From Nymphaea colorata (taxonomy: Eukaryota > Streptophyta > Magnoliopsida > Nymphaeales > Nymphaeaceae): a stretch of 64,000 bases of DNA. Shown in pieces: positions 25,101 to 35,839 of the stretch (its first letter is position 1; each line of letters starts with the position of its first letter). Location: the NCBI RefSeq assembly GCF_008831285.2, contig NC_045146.1:15019289-15083288 (forward strand). Reading direction: 5' to 3'. The position numbers were made by a program, and so were the translations under genes. The notes beneath the pieces are model-generated. The model saw only the letters and a program-made list of their open reading frames with translations. It was not told the DNA's origin and searched no databases.

Positions 25101-25721
25101 GGACAATAACTTCTGGAAACAAAAATTTAAATAACAGAAATATATTATTTGGAACAGTCCAACATTTCTTCACATGTTTAGCAAAGGAAATTCTTTCATT
25201 CACAATGAAATCTTCCAAGCACTTCCGGCTTTCGAGAATTGTGATATGCTATTAGCACTACTTCATCAAATTAAATTTATAAAATTACTTGCTTTGGTTA
25301 TATATGCAATTTGTTATTGGGCAAGTAGTTCAAGGCAAGTTCAGTTATCTTTTATTCAAGTGTTCCCTGGACACATGTTTTCCACCAAAAGCCCTTTACA
25401 ATGGCAATAAATATAAGATTCAGAAGAGAACTTTTGAGAAAATCAGCCATAGTAAATACGGCGAAGAGTCATCTTTATCTCTGACATAGTCTACAGATAC
25501 AAGTTCTAACTTACTAAAACAGAAAAGATCTGATGAATGGTACTTTTTGGAATGATAAAACAAGTTCATGAAGAGTAAAAACATTGGAAAATTTAAGATT
25601 GAATTGCAGAAAAAGTTGATATACATCTATCATCTGACTTACAGGCAAAAGTCATTAAGTAACAAATAAGAACTTAAACCTCAATCCGAGCCTTATATAT
25701 ATATAGATGCGCAGTGGATAT

Positions 25722-25755
<34 letters not shown>

Positions 25756-27971
25756 CCTACTCAAGTCCTACTAAGATTTAGAGTAACACCACTGAATTTT
25801 TTTTCACAATAGTAACCACAAGGAAGTTATCTAGATGGTTGACTTTGTAAAACCAAAACTAAGATCGGTTTATTATAATGCATATATGAGGTTTATAAAG
25901 ATCTAAAAAACCAGAAACCCAAAATTTCCGTAGATATTCTGGACCAAAAGATCATATCTTTCATGAAAAATAATGATACATGCATCCCTTCTTACCAATG
26001 GCACAACAATAAACGCATCTATGATGTTATTTTGCAAAAAAGAAAAAAAATCAGAAACTTCTTAAATCTTAGTAAGTGTATAAAACATGTTTTAATCATC
26101 ACAAAATTAACCCGTATATATATATATAAAAAAAAAGTACTGTTCAAGTATCCATTCTTAGCAAAGGTACAACAAGAAACACATCTATGATGTTATTTTT
26201 GAAAGGAAAAAAAGGGAAAAAAAACTTCATAAATCTCAGTGGGCATACTAAATATGTGTTTTAATCATTGTCACAAATATCATTCTCGGACAAATCTCAG
26301 TGAGGTTCTTCTCGGGTATTTTTCGGCGAAGTTGTTCTTCTCATATAAATCTCAGAAAAATATCGACAATTTTTAAAAATTAAAAAAGTAACAAAAAACC
26401 TAAAAAAAACCTTGGAAAAATTCAAAAAATTTAAAACCTCGGAAAAATATAGTAAGATTTTCATTTTTGCAAAATTTTCAAAATGCCATGATTTTTTCTT
26501 ATTTTTTTTGTTTTATTTGGTTTTCTTGTAAATATTGCAAGTTTTTTATTTACGATTTTCCAAAATCTCGAGATATCTATGACACGGGACTTTTAATCAA
26601 CACAAAATTAACCGATCTTATAAGCACCAAGTTTTGGTGGTAGAAAAATCAACACTTCTCATGAAAACAACTTGAATAGCATGCACGTTGATATTTTATA
26701 TTTTTATTTATAATATTTTTTCAGCAACAATTTTAGTAGCATAAACATGATTATTTCATCGTATGATATATAGCACGTACTGAATTACGAAAGTTTCTTA
26801 TCGAGACAAATTTTAGCAATAGAAAAAGAAAGTTCATACGGTACCCAAAAAAATAATGGAAAAAAAATTACGTTTTTCTGTTAGGTTCTGATCCACAACA
26901 TTGACTTATAGTAAAATAAGCAAAAACGAACCCATCTATGTAATCGGATTAATAAAAAAATGCTGTGCCCTTTATAAAGTATCCTGATGTATTTGGACTC
27001 AAATTTCTGAGAGCTACCAACCACTCCGAGGAAAAAAAAAAAATGGAACCTTTTATGTCTTAGAATATCGCTCCCTTACAAATTAGGAGCATCTGTTTCT
27101 CTTTTGCTTAATCCAAAACCTATATATGTATCCATCCCTTTTACTGACTAAAACGGCAGTAAAATTAACTATTAATAAAAGCAGACATCGAAGCCTCCAA
27201 CTTATCTCAGGGCTAAAATAGTAGAAAACTCAACTGCAGAAGGATCCACGGGTCTAACGGAGGCAGCAGCAAGCTTTAATGAAGAAACACAAGCATCACT
27301 GCTATACTTTTTTTCCCCCCCTTATAAGCAGCACAATATAAAAAAAATGTATCCAATAAGTAAAAGCAAACCCGAAGGAGCAAGCTATTCCCATCATCTC
27401 AGAGAAATCGGCATCCCACCGAAAAATAAGCAATCCGTACATCCAAGTAAATGAAACAGTAAATGGACTTACCGTGACCAAGTTTTCATGCTGAACCCGT
27501 GAAAGCATCTCAATCTCCCGCAGAAATCTCTCCCTCCGCCTCGCGGATTCCACCGCCGTCCCGCCAGGGTGTACGATCTTTACTGCCACGCTAGCCGACT
27601 TATACCTAAGGTAGACACAACCCCGCAAAGAGGAAGCAACAGAGACAGATAAGAATCCACAAAGCCTTAAGAAAACAAAGTCAAAGAGAGGGGTAGAAGA
27701 GGACTCACAGGCCCTCGTAAACCTTGGCGTGGCCGCCCTCTCCGATCTTCGGGCCGAGGAGGAGCTGGTTCGGATCGATGAGCCAGCGCTGTTCGATCTT
27801 GAGATCGTCCCGGCAGAGCTGGCCCCTACCGAGCCCCAGGTCGATGCCGCACTCGGAGGCATCTTCGCCGGCGAAACCATCCCTGTCGCCAGAGATCTCG
27901 GGGATCACCCTGGAGAGGTTGACGAGATCCTTGCCGGAGGGCCTTCGGGCGCTGTCGTCTCTGTGCATCAT
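22143..27971 (-). CDS. ATN1-like: ATN1-like Raf-type (group C MAP3K) serine/threonine kinase
   Basis: Soluble Raf-like plant protein kinase. Six coding exons (minus): 27971-27709, 27605-27473, 24557-24362, 22972-22848, 22762-22604, 22457-22143; 396 residues. Seen: glycine loop [12 protein letters not shown] (76-87), ATP lysine in VAVK (K97), helix-C FLREIEML, catalytic loop HRDLKP (D194), DFG (213-215), and Raf-class GTYRWMAPE ending at 239. All catalytic residues are present. The C-terminus has a PDSPGT-like site (TDSPGT) and ends [10 protein letters not shown], resembling the Cys-containing tail of Arabidopsis ATN1. The N-terminal 65 residues are less conserved. The start is ATG 27971 (ATGATG): no in-frame ATG lies upstream before a TGA stop, although the frame is open via GTG. 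Intron 3, about 2.9 kb, holds nested repeats. A GA/CT microsatellite and two uORFs lie in the leader. The physiological substrate is unknown. Confidence 0.94.
23606..23625. repeat. Perfect 20-bp palindrome in kinase intron 3
   Basis: GCACCTAGTCGACTAGGTGC equals its own reverse complement. Nearby CACCTAGG/CCTAGGTG-type blocks (about 23630-23672) suggest a degraded transposon end of the CCTAGTCGACTAGG kind. Its boundaries are not visible. Confidence 0.6.
25725..25754. repeat. (GA)n microsatellite
   Basis: An uninterrupted AG run in kinase intron 3, next to a short TA run at 25695-25703. Confidence 0.9.
25978..26265. repeat. Degenerate tandem duplication, unit about 166 bp, in kinase intron 3
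   Basis: CATCTATGATGTTATTTT followed by A-rich sequence, an AAATCTTAGTAAG/AAATCTCAGTGGG block and TGTTTTAATCAT occurs near 26015-26105 and again near 26181-26268. The second copy is interrupted by the MULE-like element at 26266; its continuation (TTTTAATCA, ACAAAATTAACC) resumes at 26591. Confidence 0.6.
26266..26585 (+). mobile_element. MULE-like MITE, copy 1 (kinase intron 3)
   Basis: Begins CATTGTCACAAATATCATTC and ends GATATCTATGACAC; the ends are imperfect inverted repeats. TTTTAAT(CA) occurs on both sides (26259-26267 and 26591-26599), and the uninterrupted neighbouring repeat copy shows the empty site. It matches the element at 49404-49844 in reverse orientation along most of its length. 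The roughly 10-bp duplication in the second copy suggests the Mutator superfamily. No coding capacity. Confidence 0.65.
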
Positions 27972-28017
27972 CGGGTCCTCATCCACAGAGCTGAGCCGCT
28001 CCCCACCCTCTGCTCAT
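27968..28017 (-). promoter_or_regulatory. Two upstream ORFs in the kinase leader
   Basis: uORF1: ATG at 28017, 12 codons (MSRGWGAAQLCG), stop at 27981-27979. uORF2: ATG at 27982, four codons (MRTR), whose TGA (27970-27968) overlaps the main ATG at 27971 by two bases within CGATGATG. Such an arrangement usually lowers initiation or allows reinitiation at the second ATG (27968). This assumes the transcript starts upstream of 28017, as the GA-rich leader suggests. Confidence 0.6.
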
Positions 28018-28051
28018 CTTCTCCTTCCCCCTTCCTCCTTTCCGTTCAGCC

Positions 28052-28073
28052 AGAGAGAGAGAGAGAGAGAGAG
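28052..28073. repeat. (GA)n microsatellite in the kinase leader
   Basis: CT repeat on the gene strand, upstream of uORF1. Similar CT-rich leaders precede the GBF, JAC1 and DeSI-like genes in this window. Confidence 0.85.
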
Positions 28074-28119
28074 CGGAGAGAGCGAGCTCTGAGCGAGAAA
28101 TGAGGGTCGCTGGATGTTA

Positions 28120-30580
28120 AAACAGGGAAGGTGTTACCCGGTTGACTCCAGACTCGAGAGAGAGAGAGAACAGGGAATGAGGAGACTGCAGTCTTGTCCA
28201 GAGCCCTCGGACACTAAAATTATCTTTTTGTCCTTGATCTAATCAGCGTTGGACCCGGCTGAGCTAGGTTCTCGGGTTCAAGGTTTCATTTGGATTAAAC
28301 ACGAACGGCATTAGCATAGTTGATTTAATTAAATGAACTTCTAAAAAGATGTGTTCACAGTTAAAATAAAATGCTCAAGAAAAAACATCCCAGAGTATTT
28401 CAAAATACATGTTTCTAATAAAATTCATATTAACATATTTGGTATACAATAGATACCAAAGATATAAATCAACACAGATTGCCCTCGACAAATCTGACCG
28501 TTTTACTTAAGTTAGCAACGAATTCAATGCAACTTTTCAAAATAATTTAAGGCCGACTGCTGACAGCATTGAATACAAAGATGAGAATCATGAAGAGCGA
28601 AACGGGAAGTTGTCAACTGATTTTTATATTGATTCTATTTTTCTACTGCTGAAAAGAAAACAAAAAAAAAAAATCTCATCATGACATCATACTAAATATG
28701 TTGGGAGAAAGCTGCTGACGGATTTGAATTGGTTCTGGATCGATCGGAGCGAAGATCGGACGGGGTGGCGGCTTGCGTAATTGTACCGCGGAATTTGGGC
28801 AAAAGGATTTTGACCAAAACGCTTTGCCGTCTTCTCACGGAGCATTTGGTGAGAGCCATCCGCAGCGAATGAATCGTCGGTGTTGCGCCTATTTCCCCGT
28901 CGCCGTGTCGGTGCAGTCGCCGAAGCAAAAACATGAGATAAAGCAAACGCGAGAGACAGAGTCCAGAGCTTCAATGATAGCACGTCTGCCAATGGATCGG
29001 TAAGACGTGTTTGGAAGGACTTTTTTCTCTCGTCTCAACTTCAAAAAAGTAACAATACGAAACCAGTTTTATAACGTGATTGGATGAAAAATGTCGTGTC
29101 TTTTTTTGTTTCGCCACTAGACGAAGATTCGTTCTCCCTACCAGTCAAACATCTCAAAAGAAAACTTGGATGGGAATAAGAGGGTCGAGGTCTTTTACTT
29201 TCCGCTTTCACCACTACACAGAACCCTAATTTTATTAGCAAAGTAAAAAGGTTACCGGACCAATGTTTTTTGCGTGGCCTAAAGAAAAGGCACACTTGTC
29301 ACAACATGGCACATCCATGGACATCGGGTTGGTAAAAAAAAATCTTCCAAGTCATAGTTGGTGGGCTCTTGTTTGACACGTTGCTGGAAGACTAACACTG
29401 TTGACCATGTAACCTTCGCCATTGATCATAAAACTCTACTATGGTCTGAAAAGTCTGCCTTGTCTATTCAAATTGGGTTCCAGAAATCTAGTTCGAAGGT
29501 AATCACAGATCCACATAGTTTAATGGAAATCCTAATGATTGTCAAATTCTTACTCTTGTTTAATTCCATCGAATTTTATCTGTTGATGAAATCAAAATAA
29601 CCTATGTTCATGTTCATGGTATTTTCATATGAGCAAGAGATTAACAACCTACCACCCGTAAAAAGCGGCATAAAGGTCCTCCATTCTCCTTGCCTTCGAG
29701 GTTGAGAGTCCTAAATGCACTGAAAATGAACTTTTACACGTTCAAACTTTACTTGGGTTTTTCTTTTATGTTCCCAACTGATTTCGAGGTAGCAAAGAAC
29801 TCTCAATCTGCGCACCAAGAAAAAGTTTCTGCTATGGTGACTATTGCACTAACTTAAGACTGAGAGCAACTAACATAAATTAATTCTAAAGTGAGTTCAT
29901 CAAAGCATGGCCAAACTTGTCGATGGAGAAAAAAGGGGTACATTCATTTGAGAGTTATATCATTAAAGCATGACCGGTGACTTGTTATTTTCTCAAACGT
30001 TAAAGAGTCTGGAAGTTTAAATTGACAATCTCTTCGCAAGCCAAACATGAACCGAGCTCAGTCATGTGTGTGTATCCATAGAATCGTATCGTACACGTTC
30101 GTGTGTTCATGAATGACTTTAGAGAGAGAAAGACAAAGAGGATTAAAACTTTTCATTTCAGAGCAGAGACGCTCAATGGTTATGGGATGAAGTTGCAAAT
30201 AAAACAGAATTACAGCGGGTGAAGTCAAAGCGGGAGGCAGAAAAGGCAGTGATTTGACTCTTCCTCTAACCTCATGTCTCTGGCCTGTGGTCTTCGGATA
30301 AGCTTAGCCACAGAGCCAGAGATCAGGTAAAATTCTTTTTACACAAAAAAATGTTATGCTGCAGAAGCAACTTCATTTATGCTGCGCTATTGGACCTACT
30401 CGAACAATATCAAAAAGGATAGTAGCAGCCAAATCTTGCTTTAAAACGATAAGGCATGAGGGAGAGGTTTAACCTCTCTCTCACTCATATACACAACAGC
30501 AGTTCTCCACTTCATCTGATGCAACAAATCATGTTGTTAATCATTAAGGATTTCCAATATGGCCGAAGATAGATCATTCT
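28120..30580. other. Spacer upstream of the kinase, no gene supported
   Basis: Mostly AT-rich. At 28690-28990 there is a GC-richer patch whose minus strand is open and reads a hydrophobic leader-like stretch (SLAFALSHVFASATAP), but it has no ATG and no recognisable domain. A poly-A run lies at 28661-28672. Nothing else is identifiable. Confidence 0.45.
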
Positions 30581-30585
30581 TGGTT

Positions 30586-30615
30586 CGACTCGACTCGACT
30601 CAACTCGACTCGACT
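30586..30615. repeat. (CGACT)6 short tandem repeat
   Basis: Six pentamer units, one with a single change (CAACT). Confidence 0.85.
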
Positions 30616-30716
30616 TGAATTAATAAGCTCTTACAAGGTGTATGCCTGAGGAGTAGAATTCAAATCATTGCTGCACTGCGAATCATAGTTAATGTTTTTC
30701 ATCTTTAGTCATCAGG

Positions 30717-30840
30717 CAACATTCAACATCCAACAACTCCTATGCTTGAGGATATATAGAGTCAATGCAAAGAAATAGCAACATTCAACATCCAAGGACT
30801 CCTATGCTTGAGGATATATAGAGTCGATGTAAAGAAATAG
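30717..30840. repeat. 62-bp tandem duplication within a Copia relic
   Basis: CAACATTCAACATCCAA ... AAAGAAATAG at 30717-30778 is repeated at 30779-30840 with a handful of substitutions. Confidence 0.85.
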
Positions 30841-31185
30841 TTGTCTGTGAACAAATAGTCTTGGGATAAAATTCTACCATTGTCAGACCACACCCTTTTC
30901 GAGATAGAATCATCTCGAGAACAAGAACCGCGTGACTTTTAGTTTTGAAATGAGAAGGAGCTTGGCTTGTGTAAGGCAGCATAATTTCACCCTAGGTAAG
31001 CAAACCAGGCCCGAGTATGTCAATTTGGATTAGTCCAACCGGTTCAGCAGTCAGTGTTGAGAAGAAAACAAGAGCCAACCAAGACGCAAACGGTCCGTAA
31101 TGGCGAGGGAAACGATCTCTTGATGTGACATTGCGATTGTAAATATAATTTTTTGCGTTGATTAGCAAGTGAATCAAAGAACTAA
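30780..31185 (-). pseudogene. Degenerate Copia (Ty1) integrase fragment
   Basis: The minus strand, read across frames, shows Copia-like pieces in the right order: FPRHYGPF, then GLIQIDILGPG (compare the family's LIHxDxWGP), HFKTK, VWSDNG (compare IRSDNG, the catalytic-Asp segment), and finally WMLNVA (compare RHLLNVA). Several stops and frame changes interrupt it, so it is dead. No LTRs, reverse transcriptase or RNase H were found near it. The identification rests on short motif matches. Confidence 0.55.
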
Positions 31186-32332
31186 GTCGTTGGCAGCTTT
31201 TGTTCTTGAAATGGAAGTGGGTCCGAAGGGGAAAAGATGTCAGAATCAGATGCTTAAGAACATCACCTTTAAGTAGACCAATCCATGAAGAGTATTCCTA
31301 CTACGGGTCCCAACATTTCTCTACGGTCATCCGGTGCCAACCTTGACGGCCTACCCGCTAACTGGAAGCTTGAAGCTTTTTCTCCTTCTCATGTATCTCC
31401 AAATATTAAACATTTTGCAATACAGTGTGTAGGCAGAGGCAGAGTTATGAATTTTTCTTATAATTTCAAAAATTTAATAGAAACTGAAATATAATTTTTC
31501 AAAATTTTTATAAGCTTAAATTTTTAAAATTTACATATAAACTTTTCATTTTTAAAAAATCTCAGAAAGGGTTTTTATGGCACTTATTGGCCAATACAAA
31601 TCCGATACGGTACTGAGACTCTTGGCTCCTTTTTTCTTTTTGAATTCCCTGTACTTCACAATTGGTAAACCAGGGAAGGTCTTTCTACTAATTATCTTGA
31701 CTTGGACGGTTGAGCTCGTTTGCCAACTCTGTGGGGCACCGCTGGACTCATAGTTATCATAAAACTCTTCTTGATAAAGTGAAAAGCTGGCTTTCTTAGA
31801 GCCACACGTTTTTTTCTTCGTAGCTGCTCGGACTGGTGGTTTGGCATCAGTTTGATTCTTATGGTTGCTATTGCTATTATTTTGAACAAACTACGTAATC
31901 ATACGTTCACTCGGGTTTGATTTAATCAAGTTTTGTGTAATTGGATTTAGATTTAGACTTGTATATTCGAACCCTATTTTTTTAAGACCGACCAGCTCAA
32001 ATCCAATGAGTAAAATTTGATATTTATCAAACCCAATTAGTAAAGTTTGACATTTATATATGATTAGATTGGTTATACTGGATTTGAATTTGATTGTAAA
32101 ACCGGTACCCAATATGAATCCGATCAAAAATTGGAACCACTAGTCAAATATATTCAATCCATTACATCTCTATGGTATAGAAAGCAAAGAAACTATTCTT
32201 CAAGTAGGAGGCCTAACTAAGTTTGTTGTACCTATAACTGTCCCTCCCAACTGTGTAAACCTTACTATAAGACGATACCCTTTTGAAATAGTCACTTGAA
32301 TTAGAAGTGCAGTTTGTTTCTACCGTCTAAGA

Positions 32333-32353
32333 GGTTCGAATGGGATTCGAACC
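32333..32353. repeat. Palindrome containing a tRNA B-box-like sequence
   Basis: GGTTCGAAT, 3-base spacer, ATTCGAACC. Read on the minus strand, GGTTCGAATCCCA matches a tRNA T-arm/B box. No cloverleaf can be built around it, so it may be the head of a tRNA-derived SINE remnant. Confidence 0.4.
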
Positions 32354-33006
32354 ATGGATAGCTGCATGCCAGCCAGAGCCTTCCCCCAACTTAACCCCTT
32401 GGTTCAGGTCTAAATTATTGCATTTTAAAAGTAGACGCCAATTGGCGTACCTTCTCAAAGATCATAGAGCTCAAGAAACCTCAGCTCGTCAAGAAATCTG
32501 CCTCATACGCCCTTGTGCCTTCATTTTGCACAATAAATCAGCATTAGCTATATATTACTCTAATAAGCACTATTAAGAATTAAGATTCGTTCTTTATTGA
32601 TTTTCTCTCACTTCATGTACTCTTTTAAACGCTGCTTCTTAATTTGTTTCTACTTTTGCTTTCTACCATTCCTTTCTACTTATATCAAAAATATGACTGC
32701 GATGTCTACCTTGCTTTGTGTCAGTATTTGTTTTTGCTGCTCACATCCTGACAACATGGTCCCTTACTAGAACTTTGAGGGGTCGGCCACAGGGATACTC
32801 TGTGATTGTTTCATGAATCTATCATAAGGATTGAGTCAAACTCGTGGAACATTAGTTTTAGTGTTTGGTAAATATATTTCACTCTTTAGAAAGATTTATG
32901 AGACACTCACATAGTATCGTTGCTACCAAACGACCCTTGAGGTTGTACATCCGAAGTATGGCAAAGCCCTCGCACCTGATTCAAAACCACCAGTTTGCGG
33001 CTGGCT

Positions 33007-33384
33007 CTATTCAGGGTAATGGGTCTGATGAGTATATCTGATTAGGTTTGGATCTAGTTCCTGACCAAAAAAAGAATATGGAATTGTGCACGGCCTTGGC
33101 CTTGAAAATGGATCAAATAATGCTATGTCATCATAAATATAAAAAGCTGTGTCGCTGTTGGACCCAGGCTCTTTTGGATATTCTGCCATAGATCCGGTTT
33201 ATATGCGATTGACAAGAGATGGAAGCACAGGTTCAGCTGATTTTTCTGCTGGACCCGCTTGCAATGTGGGGCATGGCGATGCCTTTTTCTGTCGGCACAA
33301 ACAACAAACACCAAAGTCGTTTGATCTTAAATGCTCTGACAGCCACTTGAAAATGCTTCTTCGTCCTCCCAATCTTGAATCCAA
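33007..33384 (-). pseudogene. Open stretch with one in-frame stop, product unknown
   Basis: One frame runs from 33384 to 33007 with a single TAA at 33201-33199 (before it CCLCRQKKASPCPTLQAG; after it FYIYDDIALFDPFSRP). Composition is more balanced than its AT-rich surroundings. No family recognised. It may be part of a decayed gene or element. Confidence 0.3.
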
Positions 33385-34269
33385 TTTCAGCTGAGTCTTC
33401 TACTCATAAAACTTGATAGCTGCCTCCATAGATTTTGCCAAAACTCTTTTCAATCTAAATAGCACTAAGTATAGACACCGCATAGATTTGCATTCCCACA
33501 TATATATATATCCACTGATGTGGTACTTCATCATACAATTTATATAACAAAGACATGCTATTTCGCCGGATGTCCCACGTGAAGTTATAGACACCGCAGT
33601 GTACTAAATATGTCAAACACCTTTTAATTGTTGAAACTTAGAAGTTATCTTTTGATATGCAAGCTAGATTTAATTTAGCAGGCCTCTAGGGGCACATCAT
33701 AAGTATTTAACAATTAGTCTGATATCATCTCCAGTTTTGAAATTTAGATGTGTGACCGCTGCATGTTCGTGCCCAATTATCATATTTTGCTATGAAACAT
33801 GGCTTACGGAACGGAAGCAAGCGTAATATTTATTCTTATATATGTTTGGATTTATATATATATATATTTTCATAAATAGATCAGCTGAGGTTTGGCATAT
33901 TTCAGACCAGCTTGGTATCAAACACGGTTCAACTTCTTGAAGGCAGCGAGTCCGAATTCTTTAGCAGGTTAGCGGGTTTTAAACCTAGAACAAACTGATA
34001 CGTGCATTTTTCGGAACACAAAGAATTTGGATCTATATATCATCTCTTTTTAGTTGATTCGGTCCGGCTTTCAAGTTTCAACCGAAGCACAATCTTACTG
34101 GATCCGATAACATGGGACTTCTATTAACAAGTCCGAAATGGGTCCCAACCGTTTTTTCCTTCTTGCAAAAAATTTAAATCCACTCTTGCCGCCTTCCTTT
34201 CTCTTCGGAAAAACGAGGGAGAGAGTGGCGCGCTTGGCAAGTGTGGATGACAGATGAGGGCTCGGGCAA

Positions 34270-34550
34270 TCCCGATTTCCAGCAAACGCGGCATGGTTTT
34301 CATGGCCGACTGAGTAAGAAGGATCCGGGATGAAGATCCCGGAAATCGCATGACCACGCGTTTCCAGGCATCAAGAACTGGCGGTTAGAGCATTTCCTCC
34401 CCCTCCATCGCCCCGAGGACGACGAGTTCGGCCTAGCCTCTCTTGAGACGTCTCCAGAGAAGGCGGCATGGTTTTCTCGACCGATTGAGTTTTCACGATC
34501 CAGGATGAAGCTCCCGGAAATGGCACGATCTCTTGTGACACCTCCAACGA
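34270..34550. repeat. Imperfect tandem duplication, unit about 175 bp
   Basis: GCGGCATGGTTTTC, GACTGAGT/GATTGAGT, GATCC(A/G)GGATGAAG and CCCGGAAAT occur in order from about 34289 and again from about 34464. The minus strand is open in long frames here, and the two copies encode similar peptides (SWIVKTQSVEKTMP versus SRILLTQSAMKTMP) in different frames, so any protein is broken. Confidence 0.6.
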
Positions 34551-35839
34551 CCTCTGCGAGTCGATTATTGCCATGTTCAAGAACTCCACGCTGGTGAACC
34601 ATCAACACCTCTTCATCTGCACTTGCTCCGACGATCCTCACTAGATGTGTGTGGGAACATAGATTGGCACGCCATTTGTTTGAGTTAATGCTCGAGCACG
34701 TTTTCGTCAGATGCATCTTTTGTTCTTTTGGAGGTGCAGCGCGAAATTTGTAGAAGCTGAATGGTTTCCATTTGTCATAATGCTGTTTCATAGGTAGTGG
34801 TGTATCCGAGTGCACCTTTTTTGGTTATCAACAGAGAAAATTGCATTTGAATTGGCTTTTCCCTAGTTATCCAGTGTAAGCGTTTGGACAAGACCTGCTT
34901 GGGGTAAGTTTTCTTGGCAATTTGGCATGGTTAGTTCCAGATCGAGTGAAAATTTGTTCTTAGATAAGTGATGTAAGCCTCTTGGCATTTAGATTGGAGG
35001 ACTTGAAACGCTTCTGCTAATTTCAATATGGACGCTGCTAGCATCGAATGATTGATTAGACTAACGAGCAAAGCGATTGTTCCACCATGCTGATGTTTGC
35101 GAATTAACAAGTATTACCCTGGTTGTCAGAGCATATCCGGTGTATCCGAATGATCCAAATATGATGATCGTAGACAAAAATTTTGGCTTTCATTTTCTCT
35201 GTCTTCACTACTTATCTTAGTTTGCAACTTGGATGTGGGTGGTCAATCATTTGTTTTACCCTTTTCATTGTCTTATGCAAGGGTAAGCTCATGGTACTGG
35301 AAAATTGGTAAAAAGACTGTAGGTCAATTTCTCTCTTTCTTGTTAAGTGTATTGGTAAGTTTCCATTGTGCTTCACATATCTGCATCATGAAATACTTGA
35401 AATGCTAGTGCAGCATGGACTATGGTTTAAATAATGGGCATGATTTCTGCTTTCTAGGAAATATTCTTCCTTAATACATTAAACTCATGTTTTTCTCAAC
35501 AAGGAACCACGCCCATGTACTGACTCCACTAGCTGCTTCATAGGCTTTCTCACATCAATTTCTGGATTTTATTCTTTCATGTTGCTTCTTGGTTCTGATA
35601 CCATAAACATGAAAGAAAAGCGTGTTACGTATCTTTCTCCAGTTGCATATCAATTGGTTTTAAGACAAATTTCAAGCAACACTAACTGTTTAATTGTTTC
35701 CCTTTCATCTTTTGTTGAGCTAATCGTTGAGGATGGGAAGCTCGGCCAGGTTTCATCCTCATCAGCTATTCCTTTTATGTAATTATTTACGAAAAGTAGG
35801 TTTTCCTAACTAAATTTCTAAGCTCAAGTTGGTGATTTC

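Larger units (their letters stand above)
31190..34120. other. Spacer with unidentified fragments
   Basis: AT-rich; holds the GGTTCGAAT...ATTCGAACC palindrome at 32333-32353 and the interrupted minus-strand frame at 33007-33384. I see no intact gene. Confidence 0.45.

Noticed and set aside
28687..28992. Minus-strand frame with a signal-peptide-like start
   Set aside because: No ATG (opens at a TTG), no conserved domain, and another frame on the plus strand is equally open over the same GC-richer DNA.
32333..32420. Candidate tRNA gene
   Set aside because: Only the B-box-like element is present; no acceptor stem, D-arm or anticodon arm can be formed.
34300..34815. 171-residue minus-strand frame
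   Set aside because: It runs through an out-of-frame duplication and shows no family features; kept only as a repeat.
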